Below are positions 55,030 through 64,000 of a DNA stretch of 64,000 nucleotides, in pieces (position 1 is the first letter of the stretch; every line of letters begins with the position of its first letter). The notes beneath the pieces were generated by a model. That model was not told the origin of the DNA, did no database searches, and was given only the letters and a program-made list of their open reading frames with translations. Made by a program: the position numbers and the translations under genes. This DNA comes from Takakia lepidozioides (Eukaryota; Streptophyta; Takakiopsida; Takakiales; Takakiaceae). Location of the stretch: NCBI GenBank assembly GCA_030704615.1, contig CM060731.1:44888001-44952000 (forward strand), written 5' to 3'.

Positions 55030-57160
55030 CTTGGACTTGAAACAGAGAAGTCATGTTGCACAAGCACGCACTTATGAAGAGTTTGTGCTCTGTTGTGAGG
55101 TCAGGTGGCCTCCTGCCGTTTTATCGTTTTGGTCACCTACTTTCATTCCAAAAGGACTTTGACAGTCATGGTTCTAGATAGGTTGGACAACATTTGTAGG
55201 CTCTAGGATCTGTAGCTCCAATGAGAGCAATGTTGTTGAGCCTGCAAAGTATTTGCTATGAATGCTATCATGCTTTGGAGCTGGTTTTTATGCTAAACAC
55301 TTGGACTTTGTTTGTAGGGAGGTGGGAGTGCGCTGCAAGAAGATTGTCCTCTATTGAGGACAGTTTTTGAACATTGTCAAAAAGTCACATCCCACTCATT
55401 GAGGACCAACTGGCCTCTATAAAAGCTGACCAGGCCAAGTCCAATGAGGAGAACCAAGAAACTCGACGCATTGTTGGGATTTATTAAAGAGATGTCACAT
55501 CCCCTCCCTCAACTCCCTTCTCCTTCTTCCATATAACCACCATTGGTTCCTATCATTGAGGGGGCGGATGATGGTGATGAGATGCTTAACAACAAGGTCA
55601 TAGGACCCGTTGAAATTGATGACACTTGATGCAATAACCTTAGACCAGATTGCTGCAGAAGACAATAATCCCATCGCTGTCACCATGGTGTTCCACAGAA
55701 GAAAATTATGAGCCACCCTCCTTTCTCCTCTTTTCTGTTTTATGATGACCACGAAGGTAGAGTAGTTTGTGCTTGCTCATTGGCTAGAATGGATTGTAAG
55801 GGGTGGATGGAAACCATTCTCAGAATGGAGAGGGTCGATATCCCCTAATAAGCTTATCGCTATGGAAAAGAAAGGAGGGGCGAGCCACAAGGGAGATCCC
55901 CATAAATTGGCACGGAAGAAGGGATGTTGAAGGACTTGCAGAAAGATGGGGATGACTCAAGCCCCAATGATAGTGGCGGAGGAGGTGAGGGTAAGGGGAT
56001 GCTGCAAATTAATAAACGTGTAGAAGACAATTTCTCCGGTGAAAGAGGTGCATGACAGCCCCCCCTCTTCTGCCATTTATTACTTTTTTAGATTGTTGAT
56101 GAGTTAGATTGTTCTGCAAGTGCTTCAGTGCATGACTTTGCTTGTTTCAATATCTCCATTTTGTGAATGTGTGGCTCATCTTCTTAGGTATCTGGAAAGG
56201 GGAAAAAAACAAATAACACTATCTCAGTCGTGGTGAAGGGAGGACCTAAAAGAGCGCTGAAAAGAACAGAACGTAACACCAGAGCCAACGCAAAGGAGGC
56301 CTCCAGGTTGAATGATGTTTCTGATGCAACACTAAACGACAGCAGAAGTAAGGAGACGGGTCTTGAGGATGCATCTCATCACATTACAAATGAGGTGAAT
56401 TCTGGTCAATTCCCCTTGTGTGTTTTCGATCATGTTCATGAACGAGTCTGAATGTCATCTAGTTTACTTTGCAATACACAAATTATTTGGTAAGGGGTAG
56501 AGGGAATGATATGCAAGCCGAGGGAAAAGTTGTCATTACTTCCACATCTGCAGCAAATGCACAGCCTTCCAAACAAATCTAGCGGGTCGAAAGAAAATTA
56601 TTTCCAACCGTGGCCGACGTTCTTCAATTGCCAAAGGTACTAATGTCACTTTGAGTACAGTTGTAGTGAAAAGTTAGTAGGATGTGATTCAGAGAGAGAG
56701 TGAGAGAAGACTGCGGTCGAAACCGGTGTAACTAAGAGGCATTTCACTTTACGGCTATTGCCCCCTTTCGGAGGTGGGCCCTATGATGCGATTCATTTTG
56801 TACTGAATGGCAATGTGGTGAGGGCTGGGCACAGTTCAAGCATAAGGACAAAATCGCCTTGTATGATATTCGATCATCGCAAAATAGAGCTGGTGTGAGG
56901 ATTGTCACTGGTGTCCCCAAGAAAGTTAAGTATCACTGTTGTGAAATTCCCGAAGGCATTTTCATCATTGAGGTGACTAATGTTTACAATGGAGATTGCC
57001 CGTCGCCTCATCCTAACGAAGAAGATGATCCACCGCAGACGGAACTATACCAAGTCTTGAATCCCTTCCAAGCTCCAGCTACCCAACTTCATTTACTTTG
57101 AAACCCTAAAAGTGCCCCTCTTTGTTTACACGGTGCTCCAAGGCTCAAGCTCGTCCACTG
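55030..57160. other. Gene-poor stretch with retroelement-like debris
   Basis: Short open frames such as 56230-56451 (basic, NTRANAKEASRLNDVSD) and 56859-57101 (RIVTGVPKKVKYHCCEIPEG) show no recognisable domain. No splice chain supported. Confidence 0.3.
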
Positions 57161-57161
57161 C

Positions 57162-57302
57162 AGGCCAAGTCACTATTGGTAAGCAAGCATCTTACTTGAT
57201 TTGAATGATGGTACGTGCTGGTACGTAGTGTAGGCCAAGTCACTATTGGTAAGCTTTCATTTTTGATATTGAAGATTTGAATGATGGTACATGCTGGTAC
57301 AG
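57162..57302. repeat. 70-bp direct tandem duplication
   Basis: ggccaagtcactattggtaa occurs at about 57163 and 57233, each followed by gaatgatggtac(g/a)tgctggtac. Local duplication, non-coding. Confidence 0.7.
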
Positions 57303-57754
57303 TGCACCACTTATCGCTCCAGTGGACTCCCTAAGTAGACTTGGTCTAACCAGATCTTGAGCATGAGTGATAGCCCAGGATGTACCGGTAGTACAACAAT
57401 GAACTAGGCATAATCTTCAATATTGGGAATCTTCTCAGATATGTTATTCAAGGCCACAGTAAAATCAAACGTCTAGTTTTTCAAAGATGCAGTTTAAAGA
57501 GGATGGCAGGAGGTGGGTAGGTAAGTTGCAAAGAGGTTGGATAATAATTTGCAAACTCCTTATTACTGAAGGGTGTTTTTGGCATGCCGGGGTACTAAGT
57601 ACCTTCCAGGAACTTGTGATTTTGGCACCACTACAATACGAACAAGAGCTGAAAAGGAAGAGTAAGAGAAAGGAGAAGTTGAAGAGGGATAACTATGAGA
57701 AAAGATTAGAAGAAATCTTGAAGAAGTATGCCACAGAGGCTGCAACACATTGAG

Positions 57755-57920
57755 GAAGGGTGTTTGGTGTGCAAAGTGCCAGAATGAAGGCCATACCACC
57801 ACTGAATGCCACATGAAGGAGAAACATTGTACTATCTGTAAGATGGATAACCATTCTACTGAGAATTGTTACTACAATAGAAGGACAGCTGCAAGAGAAC
57901 CTAGGCAAGTAAGGGTGTGA
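57755..57920 (+). pseudogene. Double zinc-knuckle fragment of a retroelement gag
   Basis: KGVWCAKCQNEGHTTTEC and, 5 residues later, CTICKMDNHSTENC give two CX2CX4HX4C knuckles (57759-57890). A basic stretch (YYNRRTAAREPRQVRV) and a stop follow. No protease or RT follows; it is an isolated nucleocapsid-like piece. Confidence 0.55.
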
Positions 57921-59470
57921 GAAGGGAATATTGTATGTACCAGGAATAGTGTAGTACAACGTATCACTTACACACTCTTACACACTCTATAATTTAATAT
58001 GTGTGATTGGTGCTCGCTGTTAGGGGGACGGTACTATGAAGCAATCAATGCTGGTTTCAAACTTTACAAAAATTAGCGAGGAAGAGCATTTTGAGGCTGT
58101 GAAAAGACAAAGAGAGCAAATTGAAGCTGAAGTGCGTCCACCCGGGACAGTTCTGCCTAGTCCATCATGACGGAGGGTGGGACGTCTTCGTAAAGGTGAA
58201 AATCATGTGGCCCTTTTTTTGCCTTAAGTACTTGCTCAAGTTCCACCTGCAGTTACGGTTCAGCCTAGGAGCGACATTCATTCTGATGCAAGTTGCAAAC
58301 GCCAGTGAAAATAACGTGATGACTACACCAATTGGTTCAGTGTGCAATTGTGGCCTCCTATCGAAGCTGCCATGAAGCAGCTTACAAACCCCAGGGAGGT
58401 AATAGACTACCTCCAACGTGCATACAGGTTCCCAGACCAATTTGCAAGTCCCTATGACAAGTTGGCTATATCAAGTTATTTCACCACTAGTGTGAAACTA
58501 GCTAGGAAATAGCTAGCTTTTACATATTGACATTTGGGATTGGCCCAAGTGTCACTCCAGGGGTCAAGGCAGATTTAAGCCCTAGAGTGGTTATCTTCAC
58601 GGCAAGCGCGGGAGGCTCATCTTTCTCGAGTTGAGCCTCACCGCGCCTAGCTATGGCGCCGTAGTGTGGATTCCCCATGGCGTGGGGTACACTTGGCTTG
58701 ACTTGTATTTGAGTGATGAGTTTATATATGCATGAGTTTATGCTTCAGCTTTGTGAGCTCGCATGAGCTTGTGCTTGTATTCTTCTTCTTTATCACTCGA
58801 GAAAGATGAGCTCGTATCTGTAAGTGCCAGATACGAGTTAGTTGTAGCATTTGTGGTTTTTGCTTGAGAATGAGAGAAACCAGGTTGTTATGCAAGGAGC
58901 ACCGTGGAGCTCTTGGTTGTTAGAAGTGGAGGTGATGTGGGTTACGAGGTGGTAGACCGTGGCATTCGATCTTCAGCTTCAGAGATGAAAGCACCATGGT
59001 GCAGGTAATTCCAGAGCACCTTGATGGTTTAAGATTGTGTACATGCATGAGCAAACATGATTGGGAAGAGGACCAGTCAAGAGCAGGTTATAGTGGCTTT
59101 GGTGGCAAAGCTGAGAACTGGACTTGGAAATGCGAGCTTTCATTGTGTGAAGGATTGCAAGACCAAGCGAAAGGGCTGATTTGGCTTGGGGCAAATCAGT
59201 GCACTTTGTGGAGTATGTTGAGATTGTGTTTCAATCTCGAGCTTCAGCATTGAGATGGCTCTTGTCATGGCAAGAGCAGGGTTGGAACAGGAGCCAAGAG
59301 GTGCGGCAAGGCCATGGAATGTGCACCTAGGGTTTCAGAGCTTGGAAGAAGAGCTCTTGCACCACAAGAGGAGTGTCTTGTGGCTGGAAATGTAAGCCTT
59401 AGGGTTTCAGGAGCTTGGCAAAGTCTGTGGAGTGCTTAGTCTTGTCTTAGAGAGCATCAAGGAGCCAAGG
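57921..59470. other. Unassigned, possible LTR/leader of an upstream element
   Basis: No coding domain seen. The stretch 58590-58900 is rich in gagctcg/gatgagctcg words. A paired LTR could not be identified within the window. Confidence 0.3.
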
Positions 59471-59479
59471 AGTCAAGAT

Positions 59480-59885
59480 AGGGGGCTGATACCTCTTGTG
59501 TGAAGGGGTTGCATGTGTGGAGCATGTATTCAGCTCATTAAAGCTTCCATCTTCAAACTTGGAGGACAAGCAAGGAAGAGGGAAGAGCTGACTTCCCTTA
59601 TGTTAGGGCAATGCATAGAGCATGCTTTCAGCCTGTTGAAGGCTTGTACTTTCAGGTTTGGGAGTGCAAGAAAGGAAGGGAGGGGCTGGTTCCCCTGTAG
59701 GGCATGTGTGGAGCATGCTTTCAGCCCGCTGAAGCTTGTATTTTCAGGTTTGGGAGTGCAAGAAAGGAATGAAGGAGTTGGTTTCCCTGTAGGGCATGTG
59801 TGGAGCATGCATTCAGCCTAGTTAGGCCTCCATCTTTAAGCTTTGGAGAGCTAGAAGAGAAGGTAAGGGGCTGATCTGCTCTTAT
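59480..59885. repeat. Tandem repeat, about four units of 88-103 bp
   Basis: Units begin with ggggctgat, gagctgact, ggggctggt, ggagttggt and ggggctgat at about 59480, 59583, 59682, 59770 and 59868. Each contains gtgtggagcatgctttcagcc and ttgggagtgcaagaaaggaa or variants. Open frames here are repeat artefacts. Confidence 0.8.
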
Positions 59886-60309
59886 GTGACAGTCCGACAC
59901 TTGTAGAGCGTGTTATGAGTTGGGGTTTCACCTACAAGCCTAGATAGAGCATGGCTCTTGAAGTGGCAGGTGTAGGGGGCTGGAATAGGCTCTAAGACAC
60001 ATTCTATGGCCAAGAAGAGCGCATGAATAAGTGCCTACAAGGGCTGGAAGTAAGCCATGTTTGGTTAGTCGCCATAGGGATCAATGACGCTGTTTTGTGA
60101 GTTAAAAGGAAGCTTGTGCACTTAGTTTCGGTTGCAAACATCTTCCCTTGGAATTAGAGCTACTATTGGTGGTGTGTGGGGGCCACAAAGAGCAAGAATA
60201 TCTTGCTGATTTCCTCACAGCCGCCATAGCTCGGTGCAAAGAAGCCTAGAGTCCAAGAGACACAAACCCTAGCTCGGCGTGGCTAAACCCCTTGGAGAAA
60301 TGGCTAAAC

Positions 60310-60790
60310 TGTCATGAGTGGCCATGGATGGGGCTGTGGCGGGCTATGACAGGCTGTGCCCTGTGGCCTGTGGGGCTGTGACGGGCTGTGACAGGTTGTG
60401 ATGGGCTGTGAGGGGCTGTGAGGGGCTGTGACAGGCTGTGCCTGTGGCCTTTGGGGCTGTGAGGGGCTGTGTCAGGCTGTGACCTGTGGCCTGTGGGGCT
60501 GTGACGGATTGTGATAGGCTGTGCCTATGGCCTTTAGGGCTGTGACGGGCTGTGACAGGCTGTGACCTGTGGCCTGTGGGGCTGTGATGGACTGTGACAG
60601 GCTGTGACATGTGGCCTTTGGTGCCGTGAGGGGCTGTGACAGGCTGTGCCATGTGGCCTTTGGGGTTGTGACGGGCTATGACCTGTGGCCTTGGGGGCTG
60701 TGACCTGTGGCCTGTGGCCTGTGTGGGGTTGTGACGGCTGTGACCAGTGATCTGTGTGGGCCTGTGCTGGTCTGTGTTGATATGTGGACG
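60310..60790. repeat. GC-rich minisatellite, gggctgtgac units
   Basis: Some forty tandem 10-12 bp units of ggctgtgac(g/a) with interspersed ctgtggcctttgg variants fill the stretch. A higher-order pattern of about 40-60 bp is visible. The 156-codon minus frame here is only the translated repeat (His/Ser/Thr-rich). Confidence 0.9.
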
Positions 60791-61685
60791 GCCTATGCTA
60801 ACTCGTGGAGGCACTGGTGGACTGCCTGGGGACTGGCATGTGGTCTTGAAGGCCGAATTTTGACGCTCGTGGAGGGCGGTTTGAGGAGTATCTTCATGAT
60901 ATTCCCATGGTCATGCAAGTGAGGGTAGAGAGGAGAGGAAGAGTGTTGGGATGAGGGCATGTTGGGGTTAGGCATTGCTTTAGCTTCTCTTCCTCATAGT
61001 TTTCCACCCTCTCATAATGCCAAGACCTTTCCGTAGGTGGAGGCAAGAATCAGTCCAGGTTTGGGCTGGGGTGTCCTTGCAGGAGCAACACCGTGGAGTT
61101 GTTTTTGGTGTGGGGGAGTTGTCGTTCTGATTTCTTGTGTTTGAATTCCCCCCATACCTGCATGCTTGACTGTGTGCCATGTTAGTTTTGTGTGGGCATT
61201 TGTTTTTTTATAGGTGATTGGTCCAGATTTGATCACAGGCCAGTCCTAGAACATGCTGTCGATGGTGAGGCTGGGGTGATGACCAGTCAGACCATCATTG
61301 TTTCTCCTGTGGTGAGGTTGGAGGTGATGACCAGCCAACCATAGGAGTGCTTGCGGTGGATGCAGATGCAGGTGTAGGCTATGTTAGGAACCTAGTATTC
61401 CAAACCATAAGCCGCAACAGGTTCTCTACCCGGTTACCTTGTGGAGAGGGGGTTAGGGACATATTCATGACCGGTTGAGTGACAGTTGTCAACACGGAGG
61501 TGCCACTAGCTGGGGACAGTGCCGGTTTGAGCACTAGCGATACTAGTGGGTACTCGAGACGAGGTGTGCGGTTTAGGCCACCTTCACCTCCTGTATCTTC
61601 TACATAAGGTTCTGATTCGGATTGTGAATCAGGAGGACTCATACCGGCGGTGCAAGTTGTTTCCTTACCATTGTTGTGGGACACA

Positions 61686-62858
61686 ATGGAGGAGATGTAT
61701 GGAGCTACCAAGGGGCCACGAAGGTACTCTGGGGCGGTGGGCACCATCGAGTTGGATGATTTTATCCAAGAGTTTGATAGTTGGTATGATTTGCAGCAAA
61801 TGCGCAATCCACAACTATTGACGCCTTTCATGGCATGGAAGGGGCTATTTCAGCACCTTGAGGGGCCGCCTATGGATGATTACCATGAGTTCAGGTGGGG
61901 GCATGAGGTTGAGATCGAGGAGTGGAGGATGTATTGGTCACCCGACTATGTCTCCATCACTAGGGGTACTAGAGCCACGAGGGTAGTGGCTACACCTGCC
62001 GCTGCACCGGCAGTTTCAGCAAGCAGCAGTGGGACTAGTGGGACTGGTGGTACCGTAGCTACGACATCCACCCAAGCCACTACCGCACCAGCACCAGTAC
62101 CCGTGCCTGCCTTCAACCCTGTTGTGGAGTTCTTCGAAGAGTTGAGAGGGACCTATCAAGGGGTGAGGACAGAGAAGTTGCGGAGCTTGCAAGAGTTCCA
62201 ACGGAAGCCTACTAAGAGCTTGAGGGAGGCTTTCACTCGCATGAGGCGCTTGATAAATGTAACCCAAGGGGTTACGGAAGCTCAGGCAGTCCAATTCTGG
62301 TATGGGATATTGGACAAGGAGTTGAGGAGAAGGATGCGGGATGCAACTCTCCTACAAGCGGCCCAACCCACCTTAGCAAATGTGTTTTTGCTGGTAGAGC
62401 GGATAGAGCTCAACATGGTGGGGGAACGAATGGTCATGGTGGGATTTGCTAAGGAGACACCACGGGGTAGTGATGCTTCTAGCCAACCACTACCTCAACG
62501 TGCTCAAGGCAACAAGGGGGCTCAAGTGAAGCTCAGGGAAGGACAGAGAGGACCTCAGATGCACGGGTCTCTCCCTTCATTTGCAAGCCAACAACGGGCA
62601 GAGGTGGTGTGTTGGACATGTGGAGGACCCCATGTCAAGAAGGATTGCCCAGAGGGAGGCAAAGGGTCGGCACATGCACAGCCTGCACAGTTGCAGTGTG
62701 GGCATTGTGGCAAACACGGGCATGGAGAGGCCCAGTGTTATGGTTTGCATCCTGAGTTGCGCCCAGGCCAGTTCCAAGGGAACAATGGTGGCCGGGGGCG
62801 AGGTGGAGCAGCCCAGGGAGGACGAGGTGGCCAGGCACAAGGTGCAGGCCAAAGATAA
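61686..62858 (+). CDS. Retroelement gag with two zinc knuckles
   Basis: Intact frame of about 390 codons from the ATG at 61686. Early segment IELDDFIQEFDSWYDLQQMR, an Ala/Thr/Pro linker, a retrotransposon gag core (SLQEFQRKPTKSLREAFTRM, VQFWYGILDKELRRRM), then knuckles CWTCGGPHVKKDC (CX2CX3HX4C) and CGHCGKHGHGEAQC (CX2CX4HX4C), and a Gly/Arg/Gln-rich end. An open frame of this length suggests the element is younger than the other two. Confidence 0.8.
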   Translation: MEEMYGATKGPRRYSGAVGTIELDDFIQEFDSWYDLQQMRNPQLLTPFMAWKGLFQHLEGPPMDDYHEFRWGHEVEIEEWRMYWSPDYVSITRGTRATRVVATPAAAPAVSASSSGTSGTGGTVATTSTQATTAPAPVPVPAFNPVVEFFEELRGTYQGVRTEKLRSLQEFQRKPTKSLREAFTRMRRLINVTQGVTEAQAVQFWYGILDKELRRRMRDATLLQAAQPTLANVFLLVERIELNMVGERMVMVGFAKETPRGSDASSQPLPQRAQGNKGAQVKLREGQRGPQMHGSLPSFASQQRAEVVCWTCGGPHVKKDCPEGGKGSAHAQPAQLQCGHCGKHGHGEAQCYGLHPELRPGQFQGNNGGRGRGGAAQGGRGGQAQGAGQR

Positions 62859-62903
62859 GCTCAACATGGCCAAGGATGCGGAGGTCAGGGTGTTGACCAA
62901 GGC

Positions 62904-64000
62904 ATGGCCAACCGGCTTCAGCAGCTAGAGCAGATGCTCGCTGCCATGGCTACAGCTCAGGTGGTACCGGCTCCAAGGCCGGATGGTCCACCTCTTGCTC
63001 CTGATGGAGGAGATATGGGAGACATGGGATTCATGTACGGGGCAACACTACCACTAGTGCAAGTAGAGTCGGCGGGCGGCAGTAACCCGAGGAGCAGCAC
63101 GAGTTCCTGAGCCACAAGGTTCAAGTGTGGAGTTGGATCCACAGCGTGGGGAGGCAAGCCATCAGGCTAGGCTTCCTCAGTCATTCACATTGGCAGAGAC
63201 AGTGTCGACGCCATCCATGGCACCTAGTTCTCGCCCGACTGTTACCGAGGCGGAGGTTACTATGCCATTGGGAAGAGCTACACGGGCAGCAACACTACTT
63301 AATGTTGCCAAGGCTACGGCAGCTAGTGTACTGCTGGGAGCGGCCATATCTGTGTGCAAGGCTCCATTGTTCTCGACTATCATGATTGCGACGCCGGGGA
63401 TAAGACCAGCTAAGATGTTCAGGCTGGCAGCTACACTCTGTGAGAGTGGGGATGTTACTTCATCTTCTGCGGAGATAGTGGGAGGTGTAGTGCCGGAGGG
63501 ATCCTCGGATTTGAGGGTCAAGACTGCCACGGCGGCGCCATGGCAAGCTATAACTGCCAGGTTGATGGAGCTGCCAGCTAGGCCAGCCATTGAGCGCGCC
63601 ATGGTGACACCTGGAGTTGTCATGTTAGACAACCATGATGACATTTTCTGTTTGAGTGGACCGGCAGGCAAGAGGTACCGGCCACTGCAGGTCTTGTTGG
63701 ACTCAGGAGCTCAGCCATTGATGCTGGGCAGAGCTGCTATTGCAGGCTTGGGCCTCACGGAGGCGGATATGGAGCCTTGTCCTTCCCAGATACAGACGTC
63801 TCTGGGAGGATCGGAGCAGGCTCGGGGCATGACACGGCGTGAATTGGCTATCAGACTACGGCCGGATCACCCTACAGATGGCTTAGTGATGCGAGCCAAG
63901 GCCATTGTGACAGACGCGGTCTCGTACGATGGTTGGTGGGGCAATGTTGTACCCTATGGGCTTCACCCTGGATTTTTGGGAGGAGCCAGCTTCCTATAGG
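62904..64000 (+). pseudogene. Retroelement protease region, frameshifted, cut by the window end
   Basis: After the gag stop, frames 62904-63107 and 63127-63936 carry a linker and a retropepsin-like fold: active site VLLDSGAQPLMLG, then PSQIQTSLGGSEQARGMTRR. Around 63925-63940 the frame shifts; the conserved continuation GAMLYPMGFTLDFWEEPASY is read in the next frame to the window edge. RT and integrase are expected beyond 64000. Confidence 0.7.

Noticed and set aside
60344-60814. 156-codon minus-strand open frame rich in His, Ser and Thr
   Set aside because: It is the translation of the gggctgtgac minisatellite; any frame of that repeat stays open.
63177-63671. 164-codon minus-strand frame
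   Set aside because: Antisense shadow of the retroelement protease region.

Overview
This is land-plant nuclear DNA: genes are split by many GT..AG introns, there are no bacterial-type operons, and the spaces between genes are full of decayed retrotransposons. The recognised gene set (vacuolar H+-ATPase subunit B, KIN-8A-type kinesin, sphingolipid delta-4 desaturase, OSB-type PDF motifs, OST3/OST6 C-terminus, PPR fragments) is plant-like. The divergent N-terminus of V-ATPase B and the retroelement mix suggest a non-angiosperm such as a fern, but the sequence alone does not prove this.

Layout. 1-2.2 kb: exons of an unidentified + strand gene. 3.57-11.11 kb: a complete 14-exon V-ATPase subunit B gene, followed directly by a decayed copy of its own last exon. 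12.99-14.52 kb: the 3' part of a [2Fe-2S] ferredoxin-like gene. 14.9-15.6 kb: a chain of unassigned exons. 18.09-18.78 kb: the 3' half of a sphingolipid delta-4 desaturase (minus strand) whose 5' half is not found. 20.0-25.13 kb: a near-complete KIN-8A kinesin (minus strand). 26.5-27.8 kb: degenerate OSB-like PDF-motif exons (minus strand). 29.6-29.85 kb: a tRNA-derived SINE with target-site duplication. 30.2-30.75 kb: a LINE remnant. 31.29-34.12 kb: a 2.8-kb element with inverted ends and 10-bp target duplications (Mutator/Pack-MULE-like). It carries eight copies of a 28-bp palindrome and a pentatricopeptide-repeat gene fragment. 34-43 kb: mostly AT-rich sequence with an intact OST3/OST6 C-terminal reading frame at 41.1 kb. 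43.19-49.65 kb: a decayed Ty3/gypsy element with both LTRs. 50.5-53.3 kb: a second, minus-strand Ty3/gypsy element (LTR, primer-binding site, gag, protease) truncated in pol. 54.1-55.03 kb: a PPR remnant and a very small SEC-C zinc-motif gene split by an intron. 57-61 kb: retroelement debris and minisatellites. 61.7 kb to the end: a third gag/protease unit running off the window.

The intact genes serve separate housekeeping roles (vacuolar acidification, microtubule motor, plastid or mitochondrial iron-sulfur protein); no functional cluster is evident. The accessory DNA is the unusual part. The strongest candidate for something undescribed is the 2.8-kb inverted-terminal element and its regularly spaced 28-bp palindromes. 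Exon coordinates come from reading splice signals and checking that reading phases join; there is no transcript evidence.
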